Shown: positions 32,714-41,699, counted from the stretch's first letter. The stretch is DNA of 64,000 bases from Rubrobacter indicoceani (GCF_003568865.1 NZ_CP031115.1:372001-436000), one strand, 5' to 3'. The notes: generated by a model not told the origin, from the sequence alone. Numbers and translations are program-made.

Positions 32714-33943
32714 ATGCAACTTTTCGAAAAGCTGATCGAATACCCCGAGGCCGAGCGGCTCGTTCTCGAGAATGCCCCGAAGACGCCGGTCGTGAAACTG
32801 CCGCTCTTCGAGGCCCTCGGGCTGTTGCTCGCCGAAGACCTTGTAGCCAATTTCGACTCGCCGCCCTTCGACAACTCCGCCGTTGACGGTTACGCCGTTC
32901 GCGCCGGGGACACGGGCGAGAACGTGGAGCTAGAGGTTGTAGACGAGGCCCCGGCGGGGCGTCCCTCCACAAAGACCGTCGGGTCGGGGGAGGCTATCAA
33001 GATCTTCACCGGCGGTGTTATCCCGGATGGGGCCGACGCGGTCATCATGGTCGAGGATACCTCCGGTTGGTCAGGCGAGGGTTCATCGGTCATCACCATC
33101 GGCAAGGCCGTCCCCGAGGAGAACAACGTCCGGCGCGGCGGCGAGGATGTGCGCGCCGGACAGACTATCCTTGAAGCCGGGGTCGGGATCGGACCCTACG
33201 AAACCGCCCTCGCAGCAAGCCAGGGCTACAGCAGGCTGCCCGTTCACCGGCGTCCGAAGGTCGTGGTCCTCTCGACGGGCACGGAGCTTGTCGAGCCGGG
33301 GAGCCGCGAACTCTCGCCGGGCGAGATATTCGACTCCAACTCGTACGCCATCGTCGCCCAGGCCCGCGAGGCCGGGGCCGAAGCCGTCCGCCTCTACGCC
33401 GCATCCGACGAGTACGACGTTACCCGCGCCGCGCTCGAAGAAGCCCTCTCCGACGCCGACGTGGTCGTAACGAGCGGCGGTGTCTCGGTCGGGGAGCGGG
33501 ATCTCGTCAAGGCCGCCATCGAAGAACTCGGGGTGGAGCAGGTCTTCTGGGGCGTGAAGTTCAAACCCGGAAAACCACTCTTCTTCGGTTCGCGGGGCGA
33601 TTCGCGGTTCTTCGGGCTGCCCGGAAACCCCGTCAGCGCGATGGTCTGCTTTGAGCTCTTCGTCCGGCCCGCGCTGATGAAGATGATGAACAGGACCGAC
33701 CACCGCCGCCCGAAGGTCAGGGTGTATTTCGAGGAGGACTTCACCAACCGCTTCGGGAGGATGCACGCCGTGCGGGTGAGCCTGAAGCGCACGGAGAAGG
33801 GGCTCCTCGCTACGTCCGTCGGGGCGCAGGGGTCGGGGCTTATAACGTCGCTGACAAAGGCCGACGCCATTGCCATAATCGGTCCGGAGGCTCACATAAA
33901 GGCCGGAGAGATGGTGGAAGCGGTCGTGCTGCGGGACTTCTAG
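32714..33943 (+). CDS. moeA: Molybdopterin molybdotransferase
   Basis: Inserts molybdate into adenylated molybdopterin, the last step of molybdenum cofactor synthesis. The 409-residue protein has the MoeA order of domains: LFEALGLLLAEDL and PPFDNSAVDGYAVRA, FTGGVIPDGADAVIMVEDT, RRGGEDVRAGQ, then the MogA-like domain with STGTELVEPG and TSGGVSVGERD, and the GLPGNPVSAMV loop. A C-terminal beta domain closes it. No other moa or moe genes are in the window. The start is ATG with a weak purine-rich leader. Confidence 0.94.
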   Translation: MQLFEKLIEYPEAERLVLENAPKTPVVKLPLFEALGLLLAEDLVANFDSPPFDNSAVDGYAVRAGDTGENVELEVVDEAPAGRPSTKTVGSGEAIKIFTGGVIPDGADAVIMVEDTSGWSGEGSSVITIGKAVPEENNVRRGGEDVRAGQTILEAGVGIGPYETALAASQGYSRLPVHRRPKVVVLSTGTELVEPGSRELSPGEIFDSNSYAIVAQAREAGAEAVRLYAASDEYDVTRAALEEALSDADVVVTSGGVSVGERDLVKAAIEELGVEQVFWGVKFKPGKPLFFGSRGDSRFFGLPGNPVSAMVCFELFVRPALMKMMNRTDHRRPKVRVYFEEDFTNRFGRMHAVRVSLKRTEKGLLATSVGAQGSGLITSLTKADAIAIIGPEAHIKAGEMVEAVVLRDF

Positions 33944-33969
33944 AGAGCCGTTACGAAACATCCGAAAAA

Positions 33970-34000
33970 GAATATTCGTAACATTTCCTAACGAACATTC
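33970..34000. promoter_or_regulatory. Imperfect inverted repeat upstream of the HhH protein gene
   Basis: GAATATTCG (33970-33978) and CGAACATTC (33992-34000) are 9-bp arms with one mismatch, separated by 13 bp, in an AT-rich stretch after moeA. It could be an operator. It does not match the actinobacterial LexA box (CGAAC-N4-GTTCG). Confidence 0.3.
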
Positions 34001-34145
34001 AGAAGAACCGTAGAGACTTTTTACCCGGGCTTTCGTAGAGTTGTGTTGTTGAGAGCAAGCACGAGCAGTGAAAAGCACGCAAAGTCATATCCGGGTTTTG
34101 GGGAGATGGAGGCCCGGGGGGTTGATGTAGAATCTGGAGGATATG

Positions 34146-35192
34146 ATGTTCGACTCGGACATAGAGAACCGGGTGTTCAGAAGGCGCCTGATGAAAGAGG
34201 TAGCGCCGGGGATGCCGGTCAACTTCTCGTTTTATTCACCGTCCATCAAGGTGCAGGTGATGCGCCACGCGGAGACGCTGCCGGGGGCGAACGGGCGGTA
34301 CATGGGCAACGCCGTGACCATCGAGTTCGTCCCGGAGGACCCGGCGGCGGTCGAGCGGGTGCGGGAGTACGTCTGGCACTGGGAGGAGTTCAACGACTTT
34401 ACCGCTATCAGGAAGATCAACCACGTAAGGCGCGGTGTCTGCCCGGAGAGCGTCGCCGGGATTCTGGAGCGGGTGAAGGGCGTGGACAAGCGCGCCGCCG
34501 CGAAGGTCTCCGAGGCTGTAGACCCCGACGAGCTCTGGGAGCTTATACGTTGTGGCGACGTAAAGGACCTCGCCCGGTTGCCCGGCGTCGGGGAGAAGCG
34601 GGCGCAGACCATCATCGAGTTCTACGAGAACGAGCGCAGCGGCAGGCGGTTTCTGTACGCGGCGAACCGCAACGACCGCCTGCGGGGGCTTCCGGTGGTT
34701 ACGGAGCTTGATCCCTCCGGGGACATCGAGGGGCAGGTCTGGGAGCATGCGACCCGCGCCCAGATACTCGGAAACCCCGACCCTCTGAGCGGTGAGGAGC
34801 CGCCGGGGCACACGACCGTCCGGGACGCGAACTTGCTGCATCCCCTGCCGATGACCCCGACCCTGATGGGACGCGGCGTCTACTACCCCGAGCAGGTCGA
34901 GGAGTTCGCCCGGACTCTTAAAAGGATCATGCTCGGCGGGGAACGGCTCGCCGGGGTGGGGGCGCTCAGGATACAGCGGGGAAAGATATTCCACACCGCA
35001 GAGCTCCCCGGCGTAGGCGAAAAGACAAAGGCCCGCGTCATGGCGAGCGGCCTGCTCGACCACGAGTACACCTACGAGAACCTTCTTGAGATCCCCGGCG
35101 TAACCGAATCCCAGGCCCGGACGCTTGCCGAAGCCGCGCTCGAAGCGCAGATGAAACCGGAGAATTCAAGGACGGAGGTGCGTGCCTCCTAG
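34146..35192 (+). CDS. Helix-hairpin-helix protein of unknown function
   Basis: A 348-residue protein not assigned to a named family. The N-terminal domain (about residues 1-100) has an unusual IKVQVMRHAETLPGANGRYMGNAV stretch (quoted in part) and WHWEEFNDF. Two helix-hairpin-helix units follow: LPGVGEKRAQTIIEFY at about residue 145, and LPGVGEKTKARVMASG near residue 287 with a third hairpin (EIPGVTESQARTLAEA) at the end. HhH motifs bind DNA backbones non-specifically. GGAGG is five bases before the ATG at 34146; another ATG is at 34143. The nuclease gene downstream overlaps its end by 11 bases, suggesting a joint DNA-repair role. Confidence 0.65.
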   Translation: MFDSDIENRVFRRRLMKEVAPGMPVNFSFYSPSIKVQVMRHAETLPGANGRYMGNAVTIEFVPEDPAAVERVREYVWHWEEFNDFTAIRKINHVRRGVCPESVAGILERVKGVDKRAAAKVSEAVDPDELWELIRCGDVKDLARLPGVGEKRAQTIIEFYENERSGRRFLYAANRNDRLRGLPVVTELDPSGDIEGQVWEHATRAQILGNPDPLSGEEPPGHTTVRDANLLHPLPMTPTLMGRGVYYPEQVEEFARTLKRIMLGGERLAGVGALRIQRGKIFHTAELPGVGEKTKARVMASGLLDHEYTYENLLEIPGVTESQARTLAEAALEAQMKPENSRTEVRAS

Positions 35193-36984
35193 CAGCCTCT
35201 ACGGCTTCGTAAAGGAGCGCGAACCCGTAAGCCCGGAGGAAATAACCTCCGGGTTTTTCGCGCTGCCAAACCTCAACGGTGATGCAAGGGCGCACGTCGA
35301 GCGGATAACGGGCAACGACCCCCGCTTTATCTGGAGCGGCGATTCACTCTCGACCTCCGACCCGTCGGGGATGCCGCTTTCGGAGGCGCCGTTCGTTGTT
35401 TTCGATCTGGAGACCACGGGGGCCTCTTCAAAAGAGGGTGCTATTACGGAGTTCGGGGCGGTGAAGCTAGTCGGCGGCGAGGTCGTTGACAAGTTCACGA
35501 CGCTCGTGGACCCGGAGCGTACGATAGACCCGTTTGTTGTTCGCCTGACCGGGATAACCAACGAGATGGTCTCGGGCGCCCCGAAGATAGACGAGGTGCT
35601 GCCGCTTTTCGAGGAGTTTGTAGAGGGCTGCGTCCTTGTCGCGCACAACTCCGGCTTCGACTGCGGTTTCGTGGAGGCTGCGCGAGGCGGGAAGCTCCCG
35701 AACCCGGTGCTCGACACCCTCCGGCTGGCGCGGGTGCTGGTCCCGGGGTTGAAGCGGTACCGGCTCTCCGCGCTCGCCATGCATCTGGGGGTGCGTCAGA
35801 TCCCGAACCACCGGGCGTTCGCCGATGCAGCCGTAACGGGCGAGGTCTTTGTAAAGCTTCTTTCGATGCTGGAGAAGGCCGGGGTGAAGACCGTTGCGGA
35901 GGCGGCCGGGCTCAAGGGGGCCCGGGCAAAAAAGATAAAGCCCCAGAAACAGCACCTCGCAAAAGACCTCCCCCGAACCCCCGGGGTCTACTATTTCAAG
36001 GACAAAGACGACGCTGTTCTGTACGTGGGGAAGGCCAAAGACCTGCGGGCGCGGGTCAGAACCTACTTCAACGGCGGAGACGGACGAAGAAAGATAGGCC
36101 GCCTCGTGGAAGAGGTCGCAAAGGTCGAGGTCGTGGAGACCGGAACGGAGCTGAAGGCCCTGCTCTTCGAGGCCAGGGAGATCCACCGCCTCCTGCCGCG
36201 CTACAACTCCGCCGGGCGCTCCGACCGCCCCGGCTGGTTTATGAAGCTCGACACGACGGAGAGATACCCGGTCCCCGAACGCTCTCTTGAGGGCGAGGCC
36301 GGGGAAGGGGTGGTGCTGCTCGGTCCGTACCGGAGCGCACGCTCCATAGACACCTGCATGGAGGCTCTGGGGCGTATCTTTCCCCTGCGCCGCTGTGACG
36401 GAGGCTCGCCCGGAAACCCCTGCTTCTACGGCCAGATGGGGCGCTGCGGTCCGTGCCTCGGCATGACGGCGGAAGACTACGAGCAGGAGGTTGTCGGAGG
36501 GGTCTCAGCCCTTCTCAAGGGTGAGGGGGGAGAGGAGCATCTCTTGGCCCTGATCGCGGAGCGAAACCGGCTGGCAAGGGAGCTTGAGTTCGAGGCGGCG
36601 GCGCGGCTGCGGGATCTCATCCACGGCATAGAGCGGGTCAGGTTTACAGGGACGCTTGTAAGCTCCGAGGGGCTTCAGGCGATAGTCGCGCCTTCCACCG
36701 AGCCGGATACCTTCGAGGTCTTTGTGCTCTCGGGTGGTCGGCTCGTCTCTCATGAGGGTTTCTCCTCCTCCGACGAGGCCGGGGTCCGGAGCTTCGCTGC
36801 GAGGGCGGTCGCGGACGGCGGGCGGTTGCTCAGCGGGGAGCAGGGGAAAAGCGAGGCGCGGGTCGTTGCGTCGTACCTGAGGCGGCGGGCGTCGTTCTTC
36901 GAGACCGCTCCGCTCGCCGATGGAAGCGGTCTGTTCGGGCTCGTTGAGCGGGCCGCAGACCATTCCGAAGAGGCGGCGGAGTAA
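35182..36984 (+). CDS. DEDDh exonuclease fused to a UvrC-like GIY-YIG nuclease
   Basis: A 600-residue two-nuclease protein. Residues about 70-235 are a DnaQ-type 3'-5' exonuclease (FDLETTG with metal-binding Asp and Glu, VAHNSGFDCGF, and the HRAFADA motif with the His and last Asp). Residues about 265-345 form a GIY-YIG domain (PGVYYFKDKD, LYVGKAKDLRARV) as in UvrC and Cho. A Cys-rich segment (CDGGSPGNPC ... CGPC) and a UVR-like helix pair (RNRLARELEFEAAARLRDLI) follow. Similar fusions are known in actinobacteria. GTG start, overlapping the upstream HhH gene. Confidence 0.9.
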   Translation: MPPSSLYGFVKEREPVSPEEITSGFFALPNLNGDARAHVERITGNDPRFIWSGDSLSTSDPSGMPLSEAPFVVFDLETTGASSKEGAITEFGAVKLVGGEVVDKFTTLVDPERTIDPFVVRLTGITNEMVSGAPKIDEVLPLFEEFVEGCVLVAHNSGFDCGFVEAARGGKLPNPVLDTLRLARVLVPGLKRYRLSALAMHLGVRQIPNHRAFADAAVTGEVFVKLLSMLEKAGVKTVAEAAGLKGARAKKIKPQKQHLAKDLPRTPGVYYFKDKDDAVLYVGKAKDLRARVRTYFNGGDGRRKIGRLVEEVAKVEVVETGTELKALLFEAREIHRLLPRYNSAGRSDRPGWFMKLDTTERYPVPERSLEGEAGEGVVLLGPYRSARSIDTCMEALGRIFPLRRCDGGSPGNPCFYGQMGRCGPCLGMTAEDYEQEVVGGVSALLKGEGGEEHLLALIAERNRLARELEFEAAARLRDLIHGIERVRFTGTLVSSEGLQAIVAPSTEPDTFEVFVLSGGRLVSHEGFSSSDEAGVRSFAARAVADGGRLLSGEQGKSEARVVASYLRRRASFFETAPLADGSGLFGLVERAADHSEEAAE

Positions 36985-37038
36985 CAGCGGCATAATGTTA
37001 GAATACAACCTCAGACACCCCTAGCGAGGATCAGGAAA

Positions 37039-37737
37039 ATGGCTCAAGAGGCTCAGGGAACAGCCCGGAGGATACTTCTGGTAGACGACGAACCGTCGCT
37101 CCAGAAGATGCTTCAGCACGTCCTGGAGCGCGAGGGCTTTCAGGTTATGATCGCCGTTGACGGCGAGGACGCCCTGGACAAATTCGCCAGCTTCGAGCCT
37201 CATCTGATAATCCTCGACATCATGCTGCCGAAGCTCGACGGTACGGAGGTCTGCCGTCGGATAAGGTCTCGCAGCGAGGTTCCCATCCTTATGCTAACGG
37301 CCAAGGACGACGAGGTGGACCGGGTGGTCGGCCTCGAACTCGGGGCTGACGACTACGTCACCAAGCCGTTCGCCCCAAGAGAACTCGTGGCGCGGGTGAG
37401 GGCGATCATGCGCCGCTCGTCGGTCCCGGCGGGGCAGAGACCGGACGAACTCTCCTACGACGGGTTGAAGGTCAACCTGCCGAGCCGGAGGGTTCTTGTG
37501 CGGGACGAAGAGGCCGACCTGACGTACACGGAGTTTGAGTTGCTCTCGACGCTTGCTTCAAGCCCGGGGCGGGTGTTCTCCCGCAGCGCGCTGCTCCGGC
37601 AGGTTTGGGGCGACGAGTTCCGCGACGAGCGTACGGTCGACGTCCACATCCGCCATCTCCGGGAGAAGATAGAGCGCGACCCCAGAAACCCGGAGTTTAT
37701 CCACACCGCTCGCGGCGTCGGGTATGTCTTCCGCTAG
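37039..37737 (+). CDS. OmpR-family response regulator
   Basis: A 232-residue DNA-binding regulator. The receiver domain (RRILLVDDEPS, phosphoacceptor Asp in LIILDIMLPK at about residue 58, and the conserved Thr and Lys in MLTAKDD and YVTKPFAP) spans residues 10-125. The winged-helix output domain covers 135-230, with the recognition-helix part ERTVDVHIRHLREKIE. It probably acts with the kinase encoded 56 bp downstream. TAGAAT at about 36999 is a possible -10 for the pair, with AGGA before the ATG. Confidence 0.94.
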   Translation: MAQEAQGTARRILLVDDEPSLQKMLQHVLEREGFQVMIAVDGEDALDKFASFEPHLIILDIMLPKLDGTEVCRRIRSRSEVPILMLTAKDDEVDRVVGLELGADDYVTKPFAPRELVARVRAIMRRSSVPAGQRPDELSYDGLKVNLPSRRVLVRDEEADLTYTEFELLSTLASSPGRVFSRSALLRQVWGDEFRDERTVDVHIRHLREKIERDPRNPEFIHTARGVGYVFR

Positions 37738-37793
37738 GGCCACGCGGTAGAATCCGGTCGCCCGCAGGCGAAGAGTAGTTCGAGGCGACCGGG

Positions 37794-39638
37794 ATGTTCC
37801 TGACAAGAGACCGAAGCCACAGAGAGGCCGGGAAAGAAACGGAGGCCGGCGCGTCGCCGTCCGGTCGTTTCTCGCGGGGTGGGTTCAGGCCGAGGGTCGG
37901 GATCCAGGTCTGGCTGACCGCGCTTTTCATGCTTGTTACCGCGTTCGCCGGGATAACGGCCTACGAGATAGTACGGCCGATCATGGAAGACACCCTTGAC
38001 CGCGCCAGCAGCCGTACCTTCGAGCAGGTCGGGGAGCAGTTCCAGGCGCAGTTCGCAGGCGGCGAGGGTCTGACCATCCGCCAGATACAGTCCTTTGCCG
38101 CAAGCCGGGGTCTTCAGTGGGGGATAGTCCAGGCCGAAACCGGCAACATCGTGGACGGAAACCTGGACGACTGGGATGCGTCGGTCGTAAGCCGGGCCGT
38201 GGGCCAGAACCGCCCGTCGGAGAGCATGGGCGAGGTGCCGCAGGGCGGGGCGAGGGAGGGTCAGATCATAGCCACCTACGCCTCCCCGATAAACGTCGAG
38301 AGCATCTACGGTCAGACCGGCACGGCGGTGGTTCTTGTCAAGTTCTTTACGCAGGACGATATAGAGAACGTCGAGACCGCTCTCGAGAACATCCAGAACA
38401 TTGCGATCATAGCGTTCGGGCTTGCCATGCTTATCTCCGGTGTCTCGGGGTACGTCGTGGCGACGCTTATCTCCCGGCGCATCCGGCGCATCGGCCTTGC
38501 GGCGGAGCGGCTGGCCGCCGGGGACTTCGACGAGCGCATAAACATCCGCCTCGAAGACGAGGTCGGCGCGCTCGGCGGCACGTTCAACTCGATGGCCGTC
38601 TCCCTGATGGACGCCTTCGAGCAGGTCGAGCAGGAGAAACAGCGCGGCCAGGCCATCCTCGACGGCATGACCGACGCCGTCGTGGGGGTGAACCGGGACC
38701 TGAACGCCGTTTTTCTGAACCCCAAGGCCAAGGAGCTGCTCGAAGCCTCGGACCTCGACTTCCACGTTCGACTGCAGGAGGTTCTGGCAAAGACCCGCTA
38801 CAGCGGCGCTATCACGGAGCCGGAGGCCGAAGCAAAGACCGAGACCGGGCAGAAGATCATCGAGATCCGGGCCGCCCCTCTTGAAGACGGCGCGCTCGCT
38901 ATCCTGCGGGACGTTACGGAGGAACGGCACATTCAGCGCTCGAAGGCCCAGTTTATCGCGAACGCCTCACACGAACTCAAGACCCCGCTTGCGGCGATCT
39001 CCGGCTACCTCGAACTCCTCGAAGACGAGCCGGACGATGCGCTGCGACAGGACTTTATGGATGAGATCGGCACCCAGACCCGCCGCCTGCAGGACCTTGC
39101 GCGTACGCTCCTCGATCTCTCGCGCCTCGATGCGAACGCCGTTGTTTTCCGGGAGGAGGACGTTTACCTTGAAGAGATGCTCTACGACGTGAAACGCGAC
39201 TTCTCCTACACGGGCCGTCCGATAACGATACACTCCACCGCCGACGTTCCGCCGGTGGAGACGGATTCCACTCAGCTCTACCGCGCCCTGACGATCCTGG
39301 TGGACAACGCGATAAAGTACTCGCCCGACGGCGCCCCCGTAGACCTCGATCTGACCCGCCGGAACGGAAGCGCGGTTATGAGCGTCCGCGACCGGGGCTG
39401 CGGGATCCCGGAGCCTGAGATACCCCGCATCTTCGAACGGTTCTACCGGGCCGAAGGTTCGTCGCGGGCCGACGGAACGGGTCTCGGGCTGGCTCTTGCA
39501 AGCGAGATAACGGACCACCTCGGCGGCGATATCATGGTCGAGAGCGACCGCGATCGTGGAAGCCGGTTCTCTATTATCCTGCCGCTGCCGGAGAGCGTCG
39601 AAGAAGGGGCGGAGCCGCAGAGGAAGATCCGGGCCTGA
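37794..39638 (+). CDS. Sensor histidine kinase (HAMP, PAS, HisKA, HATPase)
   Basis: A 614-residue membrane kinase. Helices at about residues 37-60 and 202-225 enclose a roughly 140-residue extracellular sensor domain. HAMP follows (about 226-280), then a PAS-like domain (about 285-375), and the HisKA dimer domain with phospho-accepting His393 in SHELKTPL. The HATPase domain shows VDNAIKYS (N box), RDRGCGIPE (G1), FERFYR and GTGLGLAL (G2). It is arranged like PhoR/WalK kinases. The signal cannot be deduced. It is co-transcribed with the response regulator upstream. Confidence 0.94.
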   Translation: MFLTRDRSHREAGKETEAGASPSGRFSRGGFRPRVGIQVWLTALFMLVTAFAGITAYEIVRPIMEDTLDRASSRTFEQVGEQFQAQFAGGEGLTIRQIQSFAASRGLQWGIVQAETGNIVDGNLDDWDASVVSRAVGQNRPSESMGEVPQGGAREGQIIATYASPINVESIYGQTGTAVVLVKFFTQDDIENVETALENIQNIAIIAFGLAMLISGVSGYVVATLISRRIRRIGLAAERLAAGDFDERINIRLEDEVGALGGTFNSMAVSLMDAFEQVEQEKQRGQAILDGMTDAVVGVNRDLNAVFLNPKAKELLEASDLDFHVRLQEVLAKTRYSGAITEPEAEAKTETGQKIIEIRAAPLEDGALAILRDVTEERHIQRSKAQFIANASHELKTPLAAISGYLELLEDEPDDALRQDFMDEIGTQTRRLQDLARTLLDLSRLDANAVVFREEDVYLEEMLYDVKRDFSYTGRPITIHSTADVPPVETDSTQLYRALTILVDNAIKYSPDGAPVDLDLTRRNGSAVMSVRDRGCGIPEPEIPRIFERFYRAEGSSRADGTGLGLALASEITDHLGGDIMVESDRDRGSRFSIILPLPESVEEGAEPQRKIRA

Positions 39639-39657
39639 AGTCGCCTCCTGCTGCTGG

Positions 39658-40311
39658 CTAGCCGCCGTACATTACGGCGAGGGCCTCACCGAGCCCGAGG
39701 TAAAAAAGAATCGGGTAGACGGGGGCGAGCAGCACCCCGAGTACGGGGATGTTCAGCAGCAGGGAACCGACCACCAGCGCGAGCAGAATAAACGGCCCGT
39801 ACTGGTTCATGAAGTCCACAAACGGCCCCATAAAGCGCGGCAGGAACGGGAAGATGATCCGCGAGCCGTCCAGCGGCGGTATCGGGATAAGGTTGAAGAC
39901 AAAGAGCAGCGCGTTGACGAACGCAACGGCGGCGACCGTTACCTGAAGGTACCCGCCCTGAAAAGCGGGGATCAGATACAGCCCGGCGCAGACGAAAACG
40001 ATGAGCAGGTTCGAGAGCGGTCCCGCGAACGCAACCGCGACCGGCCCGAGGACGCCACCCTTCAGGCGGCTGGTAACGACCGGGGTCGGCCTGCCCCACC
40101 CGAAGCCCGCCATCACAAGCATCAAGCTTCCGAGTATGTCGAGGTGCGAGGCCGGGTTGAGGGTCACGCGTCCGTCACGGTAGGCGGTATCGTCCCCGAG
40201 CTTCAGGGCAGAGTAAGCGTGAGCGGCCTCGTGGACCGTGATCCCGACGATAAAACCCAGCACGAGCGCGACCGCCGCTGCGGGGTTGATCTCCAGTAGC
40301 TGGATAAACAA
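39658..40311 (-). CDS. Site-2 protease family (M50) membrane peptidase
   Basis: A 217-residue integral membrane metallopeptidase. HEAAH (within ITVHEAAHAYSALKLGDD) supplies the zinc-binding His pair and catalytic Glu, and NLIPIPPLDGSRI supplies the third zinc ligand Asp. About six helices are predicted. There is no PDZ domain, as in the small Rv1828/YdiL-neighbour type S2P proteins common in Gram-positives. Site-2 proteases cleave membrane-embedded substrates such as anti-sigma factors. The start is TTG. It probably follows the degenerate LytM-like gene on the same transcript, 15 bp apart. Confidence 0.9.
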   Translation of the reverse strand: MFIQLLEINPAAAVALVLGFIVGITVHEAAHAYSALKLGDDTAYRDGRVTLNPASHLDILGSLMLVMAGFGWGRPTPVVTSRLKGGVLGPVAVAFAGPLSNLLIVFVCAGLYLIPAFQGGYLQVTVAAVAFVNALLFVFNLIPIPPLDGSRIIFPFLPRFMGPFVDFMNQYGPFILLALVVGSLLLNIPVLGVLLAPVYPILFYLGLGEALAVMYGG

Positions 40312-40326
40312 GGGTGGGTCTCCCGG

Positions 40327-41358
40327 CTATCCGGGGCTGGCCGTAAAGACGGTGACGTGATTGCCGTCCTGTCCGGTGTAGTCGGCGAGCTGGGGGTCTA
40401 GAACCCTTGCGGAGTCGGCGACCGTGCCGAGCTTTGTCTTGCCGGCCTCGACCGGTGACTTGACCCCCGCGCTCCCGCTCTGCGACCCGACAAGCGTAAC
40501 GTAGACGCGCAGGTCGGGGTTCTCCGTCGGCTGTATCTCCACGACGCTCGCACCGGCTACCTTCGGGTCCGGGCGGATCGCCGTAACAAGGCCCGTTACC
40601 GGCGAGAAGACCTCCGTACCGGCCTCGGCCCCTACGTCAACGGCTCCGGTGTCGGGACCGCCGCGACCCGCGTCGCTCATCACGTAGTAGCCGAGCTTCT
40701 CCGGCGTCGAGCCGAACGGCACGAAGGCGAACACGGAGCCGAGGTTCCGGCCCCTGGGCTCCATCTGCGTGAACTGCTCACCCTCCGCGTGATAACCGAG
40801 CCCGTTGAGGGCTTCGGGCCTGACGGGCGTGCTTAAAGAGATGTCCCCGACCTCCGCGATAATGGTGTCTGCCGCCGCCCCGGGGTTGATGGCTACCGCC
40901 TCCGCCTCGCTTCTCGCCCCCAGGAAAAGCACGAGGGCCGTGAGTACGACGGCCACTACGAGGCCGCCCCCAAGGCCCATAGCCACCTTCCGACGCCTGC
41001 GGTAGAGCTTTTCCCGGTTGGATTGCCGTACCCGGCTGCGGGACTTGCGAAGCGAGTCCCAGCGGTGTGAACGCTCCGACTCCTCCGTTCTCTGAAGGGT
41101 GGTTTCGGGCGGGGTGAGGGTGTTGATCTTCTTTACGGGCTTGAAAGTCTCGGGGGCCGCTTCCGTCGAATACCCGGAGTAACCGGAGCCGTTCAGAACG
41201 GGGGGTGTTATGGTGAGCGGGGCCTCCAGCGGTTTGCGCTCGTAGCCTGAATCTTCGGCTACCCCTAACTTTTCCCCCGCATCGGAGCCGCGAACCAGCC
41301 GGAGTTTCCTCACAGGTCGCCCAATATCTTGTACATTCGGTGCTTTGTCCCCTCTCAT
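40327..41358 (-). CDS. Membrane-anchored protein with a degenerate M23/LytM-like domain
   Basis: A 343-residue protein with a long, basic and disordered cytoplasmic N-terminus (residues 1-125, ending in RRRRK) and one membrane helix (about 127-147). The extracellular part resembles an M23 peptidase: DTGAVDVGAEAGTEVFSPVTG matches the Zn-site strand HxxxD...AGTPV, but the zinc His is Asp and the later HxH motif is missing (YVTLVGS). It is therefore probably a non-catalytic regulator of a cell-wall enzyme, by analogy with EnvC/NlpD. It has a strong promoter, TTTACA-N17-TATAAT, just upstream. Confidence 0.65.
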   Translation of the reverse strand: MRGDKAPNVQDIGRPVRKLRLVRGSDAGEKLGVAEDSGYERKPLEAPLTITPPVLNGSGYSGYSTEAAPETFKPVKKINTLTPPETTLQRTEESERSHRWDSLRKSRSRVRQSNREKLYRRRRKVAMGLGGGLVVAVVLTALVLFLGARSEAEAVAINPGAAADTIIAEVGDISLSTPVRPEALNGLGYHAEGEQFTQMEPRGRNLGSVFAFVPFGSTPEKLGYYVMSDAGRGGPDTGAVDVGAEAGTEVFSPVTGLVTAIRPDPKVAGASVVEIQPTENPDLRVYVTLVGSQSGSAGVKSPVEAGKTKLGTVADSARVLDPQLADYTGQDGNHVTVFTASPG

Positions 41359-41695
41359 ATCGGTGCGGGATTATACAGACGCTCCGGCGACCTGTAAACT
41401 TCGAACGGTATGGATCAAGGTCGCACAAGGCACGGTGTGGGATGGTCGGTTGCAGCGGGTGAGTTATCCGTGGTCCTTGCCGTATCTCCGGATGCTGGTG
41501 TCGCCCGGGCGCTCTGCGGCGGTGGCGCATGAACCCGACCGCCCCCTGCAGCCCCGACCGGCGCAGCGGCCTCATCCGTGGAGCCGGCGCTCTCTACGAA
41601 GCCGCTGTCAGGGCCGGCTTCCCGGCGCATCGGCGTAGCCCCCGGGTTCGCCGGTCGTCCGTTCCGCACGACGCCTCTGAAGCCCCGAACCTCCG
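41359..41695. other. Divergent intergenic region between the LytM-like gene and the 168-residue hypothetical
   Basis: Apart from the promoter at 41370-41398 this stretch holds no sure gene. One small frame (41529-41699) is listed separately. No hairpin or repeat stands out. Confidence 0.4.
41370..41398 (-). promoter_or_regulatory. Strong promoter of the LytM-like/S2P operon
   Basis: TTTACA (41393-41398), a 17-bp spacer and a perfect TATAAT (41370-41375) lie on the minus strand. The ATG begins 11 bases after the -10 box, so the leader would be only about 4 bases, with no ribosome-binding site. It is the best match to a housekeeping promoter in the window. Confidence 0.75.
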
Positions 41696-41699
41696 GTGA
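41529..41699 (+). CDS. Possible small ORF coupled to the next gene
   Basis: A 56-residue basic frame with a plausible central helix (GALYEAAVRAGF). Its TGA overlaps the GTG start of the following gene (GTGA), the junction type seen in many real pairs here. The ribosome-binding site is poor and composition is not clearly protein-like. Confidence 0.25.
   Translation: MNPTAPCSPDRRSGLIRGAGALYEAAVRAGFPAHRRSPRVRRSSVPHDASEAPNLR

Noticed and set aside
33970..34000. LexA/SOS box upstream of the nuclease operon
   Set aside because: Only one half site (CGAAC) is present; the second half with N4 spacing is absent.
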